From Qipengyuania huizhouensis (GTDB taxonomy: Bacteria; Pseudomonadota; Alphaproteobacteria; Sphingomonadales; Sphingomonadaceae), in the NCBI RefSeq assembly GCF_019711635.1, contig NZ_JAIGNT010000003.1, positions 124,001 through 188,000 on the forward strand: DNA of 64,000 bases, read 5' to 3'. Of the stretch, positions 11,716 through 21,558 are shown one piece after another; the stretch's first letter is position 1, and the number at the start of each line of letters is the position of its first letter. The notes beneath the pieces are model-generated. The model was given only the letters and a program-made list of their open reading frames with translations. It did no database searches and had not been told where the DNA came from. Both the position numbers and the translations under genes were made by a program.

Positions 11716-12396
11716 CTAGGAGTTGAGAGCGTTGATTTCGCGAATCACGCGCGCCTCGATCTCTCCGCGTGGCAGTCCCGGCGGGATCGGTTCGCCGAAT
11801 TTGTAGGTTATAGTCCCGGGCTGCTTGAGCCCGCGATGATAGAGCGGGCCACTGTTCACCGCTACCGGCACCACCGGCAGTGCAAGCATTTTGTAGAGGC
11901 CTGCAAACCCGGCCTGAAGAGGCCGGTTTTCGCCATGCGGTATGCGCGTGCCTTCGGGAAATATGACCAGCGGCCTCCCGTCCGCGATCATTTTTCTTGC
12001 GCTGCGGATCATGTTCATTAGCGCCTTGGCGCCCTGGTCACGCGCCACGGGAATGAGGCCATAGGCGAGCGCCGCCCGTCCCCAGCCGGGAATGGAGAAC
12101 AGCTCCTTTTTCGCGAAGACCGAGGGGCAGTCGAGCAGTGCTGGTGCATCGATCGCCTCGAAGAAACTCTCATGCTTGATCGCGTATAGAACCGGTTCTT
12201 CCTGCGGTTTGCCTTCGATCGCCAGCCTGATGCCGATGATATTCTCTAGACACCAGCGCTGCCATTGGGCCCAGTTGCGAACGCGACGGCGGAAAGCAGA
12301 CACGGAGAACGGCGCGCAGATCAGCGAGGCCGATGTGATGAGGATCGAGCCAAAATAGAACGTCAGATAGAACAGCAGGTTACGAAGCAGTATCAT
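11716..12396 (-). CDS. plsC: 1-acyl-sn-glycerol-3-phosphate acyltransferase-like (PlsC family)
   Basis: A 226-residue membrane acyltransferase that would transfer an acyl group to lysophosphatidic acid. An N-terminal hydrophobic segment is followed by the catalytic motif in the form KHESFFEA (HX4E, where most members have HX4D), then FPEGTRIPHGE. The gene is last in an ftsE-ftsX-ydcF-plsC run; its start lies inside the ydcF 3' end (17 bp overlap). The Glu-for-Asp change at the catalytic motif is conservative. The exact lipid substrate is not determined. Confidence 0.88.
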   Translation of the reverse strand: MILLRNLLFYLTFYFGSILITSASLICAPFSVSAFRRRVRNWAQWQRWCLENIIGIRLAIEGKPQEEPVLYAIKHESFFEAIDAPALLDCPSVFAKKELFSIPGWGRAALAYGLIPVARDQGAKALMNMIRSARKMIADGRPLVIFPEGTRIPHGENRPLQAGFAGLYKMLALPVVPVAVNSGPLYHRGLKQPGTITYKFGEPIPPGLPRGEIEARVIREINALNS

Positions 12397-12931
12397 CTGT
12401 TTCGTCCGACAAACCTTGCGATACTTCGGAGACGAGCAGCTTGTTGTATTCGAGGAATAATGTGGAAATATCGGGATGGGAGGTCACGGCGTCCTTCACG
12501 ATGCTGGTTCCCGAAGGAAGAGTGTCGGCTACCTCCGAATAAGCGCGGGCCATGTGCCAGTCCGTCGTGACCAGCCGCGCAGAATCGAATTCCTTCTCCT
12601 TCAGCCATTGCGCAACTTCCCCTGCGTTGCTGCGGGTATCCACAGCAAGAAAACCGAGAGTGACGCAGCACGCCATAGTGCGTCCGGAAACCTGGAACTG
12701 TTCGGCAAATTCAGCAGGCTTGACCTCGGGGTCGACTCCGGAAACGAACATCTCCTTTGCCAACCCTTCCTCGACCACCTCGAGACCGCGGGCGATGCGG
12801 CCCGCCCCCCCGGTAAGGACGATGACGGCATCGGTCTCGGTCTTGGCTGCAGGTGCGGGCAGGGTCAGCGCAAAGGCGAGAAACCCAAATGCGTAAACCA
12901 GAAAAACAGCGGCAATCAGACGTAGAATCAC
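12380..12931 (-). CDS. YdcF-type membrane-anchored DUF218 protein
   Basis: A protein of about 183 residues with one N-terminal membrane helix (LRLIAAVFLVYAFGFLAFA) and a DUF218 domain: DAVIVLTGGAGR, a TRSNAGE motif and LVTTDWHMARA. DUF218 proteins bind nucleotides and are linked to envelope or polysaccharide biology, with no settled reaction. I place the start at GTG 12931-12929, which overlaps the ftsX stop (GTGA). The longer upstream frame is out-of-frame ftsX sequence. The position between ftsX and plsC suggests an envelope role. Confidence 0.82.
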   Translation of the reverse strand: MILRLIAAVFLVYAFGFLAFALTLPAPAAKTETDAVIVLTGGAGRIARGLEVVEEGLAKEMFVSGVDPEVKPAEFAEQFQVSGRTMACCVTLGFLAVDTRSNAGEVAQWLKEKEFDSARLVTTDWHMARAYSEVADTLPSGTSIVKDAVTSHPDISTLFLEYNKLLVSEVSQGLSDETDDTAS

Positions 12932-13860
12932 AATGATTTCCGCAAGGACGAAAGCACAGTCATGCGCGCCGTGTAGACGGCAATTCCGACGGCGAAAAGC
13001 GGGACCAGAGCAATCGACAGCCAATCGATCGCTGAAAGTGACCCTCCTGCCACCATGCCGGATTGCAGTGCGGCGAACTGGGCGGCTAGTGAAGATATGA
13101 TCAGGATTCCGGCGACGAACCCCAACAGACCGCCCACTGCGGCATCGATCAGGATCGAGCGCTGAAAGATCCGGGCTATCTGGTCGTCGCTTCCGCCCAG
13201 CAGGTGTACGATTTCGACGGTCGCGCGATTTCCCCCCAAGGCATTGCGCGAAGCCAGCCATACCGCCGCCGCGCTCACCGAAGCAAGCAATGCAATCAGC
13301 GCGAATGCCATCCACTTGAGCGCCGAAAGCGCCGAAAGAACCGGCGCAAGCCATTCCGACTGGGCGTCGATCCGGGCATCGGGAGCGACTTCCTGCAAGG
13401 CGGTTTCCAGGCGCTCGTAATCCGCGTTTTGCACGCCGGAACGCATTTCGACATCAATTATGGCCGGAAGTGGCACCGCTTCCGAATTTTCCCCCGTCCC
13501 GAGCCAGGGCTCAAGCAATTCGGCGATTTCCTCTTCGGGAACTGCACGGAAGCCGGCGACGGCGCGATCCGCCGCCAATACGCCTTGTGCCGCTTCAGCC
13601 TGTGCCGCCCGCTGCTGAGGGTCGGGTTCGACGATTTGCAAGGTCGCACTTCCGGAAACGTCGGCACGCGCAGCCGACACCATGTTCGATAGCGCCAGTG
13701 CACCTGCTGCAGCGACGACGGTCAGCATAACCATGATCGCGATCACCCATAGCATCGGCCCACCACGCCGCGTCTGTGGCAAAAGGCCCGCGGCCCGCCT
13801 GCCGCGAAAAGGCGCAAGACCACGATCGACGGTTCTGCCGATTGCCGGAGGCCGCTTCAC
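12928..13860 (-). CDS. ftsX: Cell division protein FtsX
   Basis: A 310-residue permease subunit of the FtsEX complex, which couples ATP hydrolysis to septal cell-wall hydrolase activation. It has a basic cytoplasmic N-terminus, a first membrane helix near residues 36-58, a large periplasmic loop (about 60-170) and three further helices, the usual FtsX layout. The start overlaps the ftsE stop by 4 bp and its stop overlaps the ydcF start by 4 bp, so the genes are translationally coupled. Confidence 0.92.
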   Translation of the reverse strand: MKRPPAIGRTVDRGLAPFRGRRAAGLLPQTRRGGPMLWVIAIMVMLTVVAAAGALALSNMVSAARADVSGSATLQIVEPDPQQRAAQAEAAQGVLAADRAVAGFRAVPEEEIAELLEPWLGTGENSEAVPLPAIIDVEMRSGVQNADYERLETALQEVAPDARIDAQSEWLAPVLSALSALKWMAFALIALLASVSAAAVWLASRNALGGNRATVEIVHLLGGSDDQIARIFQRSILIDAAVGGLLGFVAGILIISSLAAQFAALQSGMVAGGSLSAIDWLSIALVPLFAVGIAVYTARMTVLSSLRKSL

Positions 13861-14636
13861 CCGGCTGCTCCCCGTATGCCCTCACGCCGCGGCGGATAGC
13901 GTAATGCACCCGTGGGGTCGGCCAGCATGCCTTTCGACAGGCGCATGATCAGGCTTTCCGGAACCTTTCGCAGCAGGTGCACGTCATGCGTCGCCACGAC
14001 GACTGTCGTGCCCAAGCGATTGAGCGCCTCGAACAGGCGCATCAACTTGACTGCCATCTCGGGGTCCACATTACCGGTAGGTTCGTCGGCGATGAGGATT
14101 TCGGGTCGACCGATGACTGCGCGCGCAATGGCGACACGCTGCTGTTCGCCGCCAGAAAGTGTGGCCGGTCGAGCCTCGGCGCGATGAGCCAGGCCCACCC
14201 ATTCGAGCATATCCGACACAGGTTCGCGCAGATCGGCTTCGCGCACTCCGGATACCCGTAGGGGAAGTGCTACATTGTCGAAGGCGGAAAGGTGATCGAC
14301 AAGGCGAAAGTCCTGAAAGACCACGCCCATGCGTCGGCGGAAGGCTGGCAATTTATCGCGCGGCAAGGTGATGACGTCGCGACCGAACATCCTGATGCCT
14401 CCACGCGAAGGGCGCTGCGCCAGATAGAGCAGTTTCAGCAGGGAAGTCTTGCCGGCTCCGCTGGCCCCGGTGAGAAAGTAGAAGCGGCTTGAGAACAGGG
14501 TGAAGGAAATATTCGAAAGCACTTCCCGGTCGGTACCGTAGCGCAGACCGACATTGTCGAAATGCACGATTTCAGTCTCGCTCGGACCCGTGGAGCGAAA
14601 ATCGCTGTCGTTCTGAAGGGGAATTTGAGCCGCCAT
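13857..14636 (-). CDS. ftsE: Cell division ATP-binding protein FtsE
   Basis: A 259-residue ABC ATPase, partner of FtsX at the divisome. Visible motifs are Walker A GASGAGKT, the Q-loop [11 protein letters not shown], the ABC signature [14 protein letters not shown], Walker [13 protein letters not shown] and the switch His in VVVATHD. A 30-residue N-terminal extension precedes the canonical domain, and a basic tail follows it. First gene of the leftward ftsE-ftsX-ydcF-plsC operon. The promoter should lie in the 115 bp between this start and the divergent zinc-ribbon gene. Confidence 0.95.
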   Translation of the reverse strand: MAAQIPLQNDSDFRSTGPSETEIVHFDNVGLRYGTDREVLSNISFTLFSSRFYFLTGASGAGKTSLLKLLYLAQRPSRGGIRMFGRDVITLPRDKLPAFRRRMGVVFQDFRLVDHLSAFDNVALPLRVSGVREADLREPVSDMLEWVGLAHRAEARPATLSGGEQQRVAIARAVIGRPEILIADEPTGNVDPEMAVKLMRLFEALNRLGTTVVVATHDVHLLRKVPESLIMRLSKGMLADPTGALRYPPRREGIRGAAG

Positions 14637-14751
14637 TGTACAATTCGGGCCTATAACCGTCCTTCGATGTGGAAAAAAGCCGCTTGGGCCTTTCGCACAC
14701 AGCTACGCCGCTTGTCGTGATTCGCCGCTCTCTATAGAGCCTCGACCCACC

Positions 14752-15675
14752 ATGATTATTGCATGTCCGGCCTGCAGCACCCGCTATGTCGTGCCCGACA
14801 ACGCTATCGGCGTCGATGGCCGGACGGTGCGCTGCGCGAAATGCAAACATTCGTGGTTCCAGGAAGGTGCGAGCGCGGAAGGTGTCGGGGCAAGCGAGCA
14901 AGCCGCTACTTCGGAGCCATCGGTTTCGCCATCTCGCGTGCCGGCAAGCCCCCCAACGCCTTCTGCCGGCGCGAACAAAGTCTCGCCGGAAGCCAGTCGC
15001 GAACCCGACGGAACGGCATACCCACGTCCGCAAGCTTCAACAGAAACAGGCGATGTCGCCTCTGCAGCAGAGGTGGCAGGGGCAGCCCATGCGCCGCGCG
15101 AACGGACGCCGGACTTCGACGAGACCCCGCCGCCTTCCTTCGTCGAAAAACCCAAGGACGAAACGCAGGGCGAACCGGATTTCGACGGTGAAGTGCACGA
15201 AGACGATCTGGTTTCGCGCTTCGACCGGTCGCCGCCTTTTGGGCCTCGTCGCAACACGCTCAAGCTTTGGACCTGGGCCGCAGCTATTTTCGCGCTGCTT
15301 GCGGCGGGGGCGATCTTTGCCATGTCGCGTTATGGCACGCCCGATTGGTGGCCGGTCGAAAAGCCACTGTTCGGGGAAGCGCAGCCTGATCTTTCGCTGT
15401 CATTCCCACCCGACGCACAGCGTTGGCGTGAACTCGAGAACAAGACCTGGATGTTCACCGCCCGGATCGAAGTGACCAACAATGCGCGCGAACCACGCCG
15501 CCTGCCACCGGTGCTGATCGTCATGCTCAACGAGCGCGAGGACCAGATATACAGCTGGGTGGTACAGCCGCCGCAACCGACATTGGCACCGGGCGAGTCG
15601 ATTGCCATCGATGAGGCGCGCACCGATGTCCCACGCGGCGCGGTCTATGCCGATGTGGGCTGGGCGCCGCTCTAA
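14752..15675 (+). CDS. Zinc-ribbon (MJ0042-type) single-pass membrane protein
   Basis: A 307-residue protein with an N-terminal zinc ribbon, Cys5/Cys8 and Cys28/Cys31. A long proline- and acid-rich linker follows, one membrane helix at about 171-190, and a C-terminal beta-rich domain resembling DUF3426 (FTARIEVTNN, PPQPTLAPGES). The layout suggests a cytoplasmic zinc finger joined to a periplasmic domain. Proteins of this type are common in Sphingomonadales, but I know of no assigned function. It is divergent from ftsE. Confidence 0.82.
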   Translation: MIIACPACSTRYVVPDNAIGVDGRTVRCAKCKHSWFQEGASAEGVGASEQAATSEPSVSPSRVPASPPTPSAGANKVSPEASREPDGTAYPRPQASTETGDVASAAEVAGAAHAPRERTPDFDETPPPSFVEKPKDETQGEPDFDGEVHEDDLVSRFDRSPPFGPRRNTLKLWTWAAAIFALLAAGAIFAMSRYGTPDWWPVEKPLFGEAQPDLSLSFPPDAQRWRELENKTWMFTARIEVTNNAREPRRLPPVLIVMLNEREDQIYSWVVQPPQPTLAPGESIAIDEARTDVPRGAVYADVGWAPL

Positions 15676-15790
15676 GCGCGATCCCGAAAATAGGTGCTTG
15701 CCGCTCTGCAAAGGCGCTGCTAGGGGCGCGCTCCTACCGGCGGGAGCGGGTGGTCTCGTTCGCGAGATTCGTTCCCGATACAGACTGTGT

Positions 15791-15877
15791 GCGGTCGTGG
15801 CGGAACTGGTAGACGCGCAACGTTGAGGTCGTTGTGGCCGCAAGGCCGTGGAAGTTCGAGTCTTCTCGACCGCACCA
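15791..15877 (+). tRNA. tRNA-Leu (anticodon GAG)
   Basis: An 87-nt tRNA including an encoded CCA. The acceptor stem pairs GCGGTCG with CGACCGC. The anticodon arm is CAACG-TTGAGGT-CGTTG, giving anticodon GAG. A long class II variable arm (GGCC/GGCC hairpin) and a T arm GGAAG-TTCGAGT-CTTCT complete the fold. The recombinase cassette starts about 140 bp downstream, but I found no repeated copy of the tRNA 3' end in the window that would mark an attachment site. Confidence 0.95.
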
Positions 15878-16012
15878 AACAGTCCATATCTCCAAACCAA
15901 ATTCCTCATGGAGGGTGAGCTGCCGCCAGGAATGGGGCAGTTCGGCGCCATTCGCGCACTGTGGATCGTTGGGCTGCAGTCAGAGACCGGAGCCATTGAT
16001 CAGCTTTAGACG

Positions 16013-16040
16013 CAAAAAAGGGCGCCAGTCTCAGGCGCCC
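16013..16040 (-). terminator. Rho-independent terminator after the recombinase gene
   Basis: On the minus strand a 7-bp perfect stem (GGGCGCC / GGCGCCC, 7-nt loop) is followed directly by six T. It lies 30 bp beyond the recombinase stop codon. A 9-bp inverted repeat, TGCAGTCAG (15975-15983) and CTGACTGCA (16047-16055), brackets it. Confidence 0.85.
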
Positions 16041-16069
16041 GGTATTCTGACTGCAATCGGAGTCGCGGC

Positions 16070-17752
16070 TTATATGATCCCTAGGAACTTGCGTTGCGCG
16101 GCCCAGTCGTTGGGCAGAGGGTTTCTCGTGAGCGTCTTGGCGCTGAGCGATGATGGCTGTCGCCCCTCGACGATCGACTGAACGATATCCGGAGCGAGGC
16201 AAGAGATGCGGAGAAGATTGCCAAGCCGCGTTCGGCAGCGACCATTCACTTCCGCAATGCTGGCGATTGATAGATTGGGGTTTTCCTCGATCAGTTTGCG
16301 AGCCGCCAGTGCATCGGCGATAAGCGCAATAAGCTTCGGGTCACGCTGCACTGGCTTGTTGCGCGCGGTGTTTTCGCCAGGAACAATCAGGCGAAGCTGA
16401 TGTCCGCGCCTGACCTTGACCGCTGGGATGCAGATGGAGATCGGCGTTGGCTCGCTCGTGGATTCAGGCAAGTTAAGCGCATCCATCAAGCCAGCTTTGA
16501 TGAGTTGGACAGTGATATCGGTTTCAGCCAGATCGACGCGATCAACCAGAGCGTCGATGAGGCCTGCCTTCTTGTCGCCGGTCCCGCTTCTCAGGTTTGC
16601 TGATAGCAAATCTGCTTTGGCCAGCGCCTGCTCCAGCGACCGCGCATCAAGCTCTTCTGATTGGCTTAGATTTTGAGGCAGAGCCAGCTCTGCGATCTCT
16701 TCCGCCAACCGGTCGCAGATCAGCCGTTCAAGATCATGCGCGTTGACCCGCCAAGCCGGACTACCATCCACCTCTTCAGGCCTCGTCACATAGTAGCGGT
16801 ATCGCTTCTTGCCGCGCTGCGCATGGCTCGGAGTCATCGCGCGTGCCTCGCCATCGAACACCTTCCCTACCAGCAGGCTTGGATATTGATGCCGCTTGCG
16901 GCGCGATGACCCGCAAGCATTCTCCTTCAGTTTGAACTGTACCTGTTCCCACAGTTCCTCATCGACAATCGCCTCGTGCTCTCCGTCATAAGCCGTACCC
17001 TTATGAACGATCATGCCGCGATAGATGCGGTTAGAGAGCAGATGATAGAGTGTTCCGCGCCGGAAGATGCAGCCGCCCTTGTGCGGCCCGCTGGCGCGGC
17101 GCTGGACCTTCGTGCGGTATCCTTGAGCGTTCAGTTCTTCGGCCAGAGCCGGAACGCTGCCGAGCGCGAGATATCTCTGCATGATATGTCGGACCTGCTT
17201 GGCCTCAGCTTTGACTGGGATCAGCTTTCGGTCCTTCACCTCGTAGCCCAGCGGCACGGGGCCTCCCATCCACATGCCCTTCTTTTTCGATGCTGCGATT
17301 TTGTCCCTGATCCGCTCGCCGGTCACCTCGCGCTCGAACTGCGCAAAGCTAAGCAGCATGTTGAGGGTCAGCCGCCCCATGCTGGTGGTGGTGTTGAAGC
17401 TCTGGGTAATGCTCACAAAGCTGGCGCCTGCTGCATCCATCACCTCAACGATCTTTGAGAAGTCCGTAAGGCTGCGAGTGAGCCGATCGATCTTGTAGAG
17501 CAGCACGATATCGATCTGCCCTGCCTCAATGTCAGCCAGCAATCGCTTGAGACCGGGCCTTTCCATATCACCGCCAGAGTAGCCGCCATCATCGTAGCGG
17601 TCGTTGATCAGTACCCATCCTTCATGCTGCTGGCTCAGCGCATAGGCGGCGCAGGCCTCGTACTGCGCATCCAGCGAGTTGAACTCCTGCTCCAACCCAT
17701 CTTCGGTCGATTTGCGGGTGTAGACCGCGCAGCGCAGTTTTTTGTCAGCCAT
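16070..17752 (-). CDS. Large serine recombinase
   Basis: A 560-residue site-specific recombinase. The resolvase domain (about residues 5-150) contains catalytic Ser15 in YTRKSTEDG, DRYDDGGYSGG and LLYKIDRLTRS. It is followed by a recombinase domain (GYRTKVQRR and the TLYHLLSNRIYRGM block) and a region where related enzymes carry a zinc ribbon. Here that stretch (GKVFDGEARAMTPSHAQRGK) has no cysteine pairs, as in several members of this alphaproteobacterial group. It is the last gene of a three-gene leftward operon and overlaps the DUF2924 gene by 8 bp. It is probably the mobility function of a small integrated element. Confidence 0.93.
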   Translation of the reverse strand: MADKKLRCAVYTRKSTEDGLEQEFNSLDAQYEACAAYALSQQHEGWVLINDRYDDGGYSGGDMERPGLKRLLADIEAGQIDIVLLYKIDRLTRSLTDFSKIVEVMDAAGASFVSITQSFNTTTSMGRLTLNMLLSFAQFEREVTGERIRDKIAASKKKGMWMGGPVPLGYEVKDRKLIPVKAEAKQVRHIMQRYLALGSVPALAEELNAQGYRTKVQRRASGPHKGGCIFRRGTLYHLLSNRIYRGMIVHKGTAYDGEHEAIVDEELWEQVQFKLKENACGSSRRKRHQYPSLLVGKVFDGEARAMTPSHAQRGKKRYRYYVTRPEEVDGSPAWRVNAHDLERLICDRLAEEIAELALPQNLSQSEELDARSLEQALAKADLLSANLRSGTGDKKAGLIDALVDRVDLAETDITVQLIKAGLMDALNLPESTSEPTPISICIPAVKVRRGHQLRLIVPGENTARNKPVQRDPKLIALIADALAARKLIEENPNLSIASIAEVNGRCRTRLGNLLRISCLAPDIVQSIVEGRQPSSLSAKTLTRNPLPNDWAAQRKFLGII

Positions 17753-18167
17753 TGCGATTCAGCCCGAAGAAGCGCGGTCCCGACCAGTGCGCGCCGGTGA
17801 TATGCCGCGCGATCTCGCTCAGCGAGCGCCATGTTCGGTTATCGTATGCGAAACCTTCCTCCAGCACATCTACGCTGATCGTGCGTCCGTTCCACTCACG
17901 GATAAGTCTCGTTCCGGGTGTAAGTTTCGTGCGAGGCGGCGGGGAGACGCTGTCGGTACCTTGCTGCGCCACTCGCATCAGCTCGCGCATCACTAGCGCT
18001 GGCAGACCGCCATGTCGGCGCTCTTGCAACCGATGACCAAGCAATGGCCGCATCACCGAAGGCGGCACGCGCGGCGCCTTCCCTTCTCCCATCTGCTCCC
18101 AGCGGTCACGGAGCTGAGCGGCATTCATACTGGGCAGAGCGGCGAGATCGTTGGCAAGCCGAGTCAT
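17745..18167 (-). CDS. DUF2924 protein of recombinase cassette
   Basis: A 140-residue DUF2924 protein: LAALPSMNAAQLRDRWEQ at the N-terminus, RLQERRHGGLP in the middle, and a C-terminal domain with TPGTRLIREWNGRTISVDV and RTWRSLSEIARHITGAHWSG. The last block resembles a small DNA-binding fold. DUF2924 genes regularly sit just before this type of serine recombinase, so an accessory or directionality role is plausible but not shown. The start overlaps the DUF3489 stop by 4 bp and the 3' end overlaps the recombinase start by 8 bp. Confidence 0.88.
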   Translation of the reverse strand: MTRLANDLAALPSMNAAQLRDRWEQMGEGKAPRVPPSVMRPLLGHRLQERRHGGLPALVMRELMRVAQQGTDSVSPPPRTKLTPGTRLIREWNGRTISVDVLEEGFAYDNRTWRSLSEIARHITGAHWSGPRFFGLNRNG

Positions 18168-18421
18168 TTGGCTGCCCCGTCATTCGACGTTTCCGTGATC
18201 GAGTAGCGGCTGACACCTTCTACCAGCACTCTCTCGATCCCGTAGCCCTTTTGCTTCAGGCCCGTCAGAGCAGCGCGCACCGTATGCTTCTGCCAGCTGG
18301 TCGCCTCGATCATTTCTTCCAGGCTTGCGCCTTCCTTCCGTCCTAGCAAATCGATGACGCTTGATATTTTCGTTTTGCGCGCGGGTTTGGCTGGCTGCTT
18401 TTCTTTGGTTGCTGGTGCCAT
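18164..18421 (-). CDS. DUF3489 protein of recombinase cassette
   Basis: An 85-residue basic protein with a lysine-rich N-terminal tail and a DUF3489 winged-helix-like domain: SSVIDLLGRKEGASLEEMIE, SWQKHTVRAALTGLKQKGYG. It is probably a small DNA-binding regulator. I chose ATG 18421 because GGAGAA lies just upstream; the longer open frame adds unlikely N-terminal sequence. First gene of the DUF3489-DUF2924-recombinase operon. Confidence 0.88.
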   Translation of the reverse strand: MAPATKEKQPAKPARKTKISSVIDLLGRKEGASLEEMIEATSWQKHTVRAALTGLKQKGYGIERVLVEGVSRYSITETSNDGAAK

Positions 18422-18583
18422 TTTAGTTCTCCGATAATCGAAGCGGCACGATGCCGCTACCACCATCGGAAGCCCCGAACTGCATCAAGCGTTGGGGCAG
18501 CAGCCGCTCATCGGTCATGACCAGGCAAAAACACCAATGCGTCGTTCCATGGAGAAGTCGAGCGGAATTCGAAGGATCAAACG

Positions 18584-18660
18584 AATGGCGGCTTTGCGCC
18601 CCCATTTCGGCCATTGGAGGCCAGCCTCGAATGACCTGAAAGCCGAAGGTCCGCTTTCAA
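18584..18660. repeat. Dispersed degenerate repeat, copy A
   Basis: The core GCTTTGCGCCCCCAT-T-TCGG-C-CATT matches, with two mismatches, the reverse complement of a stretch at 40921-40952 (copy F). It ends in AAAGCCGAAGGTCCGCTTTC, itself an imperfect inverted repeat. Confidence 0.6.
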
Positions 18661-18766
18661 GAAGCTGGAGCTGTCTATCCGACGTCTGAGTTGGGGTTGA
18701 ACGCCAACCTTACCTTGCTCAGCAGGCACCCGAGCAGCACTGCCGCCAGGCGTGCGCGGGAGGATG

Positions 18767-18795
18767 GGAGAGCGCGGTGTGATACCGCGCTCTCC
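18767..18795 (-). terminator. Strong hairpin downstream of groEL
   Basis: A perfect 12-bp stem (GGAGAGCGCGGT / ACCGCGCTCTCC, 5-nt loop) lies 9 bp past the groEL stop. No T run follows on the minus strand, so it may act as an mRNA 3' stabiliser or a Rho-assisted terminator. Confidence 0.6.
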
Positions 18796-18803
18796 TCACC
18801 CCG

Positions 18804-20438
<1,635 letters not shown>

Positions 20439-20480
20439 CTATGCTTCTTTCGGTTGAACAGAAGTTTCAACGTATAGTGC

Positions 20481-20795
20481 TTACGCCGCCTTCTTGAGCT
20501 CGGCGGTGGTTTCGATGATGCCGAGGATGTCGCTCTCCTTCATGATGAGCAGGTCCTCGCCGTCGATCCGCACTTCGGTGCCGGACCACTTGCCGAACAG
20601 GATGCGGTCGCCCGCCTTGACGGCGAGTTCCACCAGCTTCCCGGCATCGTCACGCGCACCCGGGCCAACGGCGACGACTTCGCCTTCCATCGGCTTTTCC
20701 TTGGCAGTGTCAGGGATGATAATGCCGCCGGCCGTCTTTTCTTCGGCCTCGATACGGCGAACCAGCACGCGATCGTGCAAAGGTCGGAAATGCAT
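20481..20795 (-). CDS. groES: Co-chaperonin GroES (10 kDa)
   Basis: A 104-residue lid subunit of the GroEL complex: [12 protein letters not shown] at the N-terminus, the mobile loop [18 protein letters not shown], the [11 protein letters not shown] roof loop and [12 protein letters not shown]. It is slightly longer than the usual 95-97 residues through a C-terminal TTAELKKAA tail. GGAGG precedes the ATG by a short spacer. First gene of the groESL operon; a CIRCE-like inverted repeat and an RpoH-like promoter lie 70-145 bp upstream. Confidence 0.97.
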   Translation of the reverse strand: MHFRPLHDRVLVRRIEAEEKTAGGIIIPDTAKEKPMEGEVVAVGPGARDDAGKLVELAVKAGDRILFGKWSGTEVRIDGEDLLIMKESDILGIIETTAELKKAA

Positions 20796-20866
20796 GCATA
20801 ACCTCCATTACAAAGCGAAATGACTTATAGCGCCTCCCCCGGATGATCGGCAGGAGGCATTTCGCG

Positions 20867-20894
20867 ATCTAGTTTTGCTGGAAACGGCTTCAAG
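20867..20894 (-). promoter_or_regulatory. Candidate RpoH-type (heat-shock) promoter of groESL
   Basis: On the minus strand CTTGAAG is followed after about 15 bases by CTAGAT, close to the alphaproteobacterial sigma-32 pattern of CTTG, a 17-18 bp spacer, then a CTATAT-like element. It lies about 70 bp upstream of groES. Confidence 0.5.
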
Positions 20895-20912
20895 AGGTCC
20901 AAATCAAATTTT

Positions 20913-20939
20913 TTGGCACTCGCCGATTGCGACTGCCAA
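20913..20939. promoter_or_regulatory. CIRCE-like operator (HrcA site)
   Basis: TTGGCACTC, 9 bases, then GACTGCCAA form an inverted repeat with one mismatch. It has the spacing of the CIRCE element (TTAGCACTC-N9-GAGTGCTAA) and differs from it at three positions. It lies just upstream of the RpoH-like promoter of groESL, so HrcA repression is plausible. Confidence 0.6.
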
Positions 20940-21058
20940 TGGGCGCTTTCCGGAGGCCTTATCAGGGTCTTGACGGTCTGAAATCGACTCACAAAATACG
21001 TCGAGCGGAGCAATCCGCAGTGAGTGACCAGCGGCAAGGCAGAAAGGAGGATTTTCCT

Positions 21059-21292
21059 ATGTCGCAACCATTCGCACGATATTTGCATCCATTCGATGTA
21101 GTGCATCATCCCTCGCTTGAGCCCGAAGTAAAGCGAGCCATCCTGGCTTCCTGGGTGTCCGATCGGCATACCGTCGAAAACCAGCCGGCGATGCGCCAGC
21201 CCCCCGAACTCAAAAGTCCGGTTTCCGTTGATGATGTTTTCGCGGCGCTGCGCTCGCTCGACGGCCCGGGCAGCCAGCCAACGCTGCAATGA
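21059..21292 (+). CDS. Small conserved hypothetical protein
   Basis: A 77-residue protein starting at ATG 21059 after a strong AAAGGAGG. The product contains FARYLHPFDVVHHPSLEPEV followed by KRAILASWVSDRHTVENQPA and a C-terminal helix VDDVFAALRSLD. It resembles short alphaproteobacterial proteins of unknown function with the same 'hPslEPEVKRAILASWaSDr' pattern. No signal peptide. Its stop overlaps the usg start by 4 bp, so the two are coupled. Confidence 0.75.
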   Translation: MSQPFARYLHPFDVVHHPSLEPEVKRAILASWVSDRHTVENQPAMRQPPELKSPVSVDDVFAALRSLDGPGSQPTLQ

Positions 21293-21558
21293 CCGATCGA
21301 GCTTTCCTAGTTCAACTGGAGGGGTACGGACTCACCACGGCAGAAATCTGCTATTTCATGCCGGATCACCCCTCGCTCGTGCAGATCTTTGCCTGGCAGG
21401 AATACGACGCAGCACCGGATTTTCCGGTGCTGTTCGATTTCCTTGCACATTGGCGACGCGAGATCGAAGCCGAAATAAGGTCAGTCCGTATCGCCCACGA
21501 GAAAATGATCCGACCGGCGGGTTGGCGTTCAGTAGATGGGGTGATTTCCTGGGAGTAG
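21289..21558 (+). CDS. usg: Usg family protein
   Basis: An 89-residue protein with the Usg pattern: GLTTAEICYFMPDHPSLVQ, FAWQEYDAAPDFP and FDFLAHWRREIEAEIRSV. Usg proteins are short alphaproteobacterial proteins once linked by name to aspartate-semialdehyde dehydrogenase operons; their function is unknown. Overlaps the preceding small gene (ATGA). About 530 bp of gene-free sequence follows. Confidence 0.85.
   Translation: MTDRAFLVQLEGYGLTTAEICYFMPDHPSLVQIFAWQEYDAAPDFPVLFDFLAHWRREIEAEIRSVRIAHEKMIRPAGWRSVDGVISWE

Larger units (their letters stand above)
18422..18803. other. Gene-free stretch between recombinase cassette and groEL
   Basis: I see no convincing gene in these 382 bp. It holds the promoter side of the cassette, a degenerate dispersed repeat (about 18584-18660) and the strong hairpin beyond groEL. 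Short open frames here look spurious. Confidence 0.6.

Noticed and set aside
16585..16900. Zinc-ribbon in the serine recombinase
   Set aside because: The region aligned with the usual zinc ribbon has no cysteine pairs, so I do not claim one.
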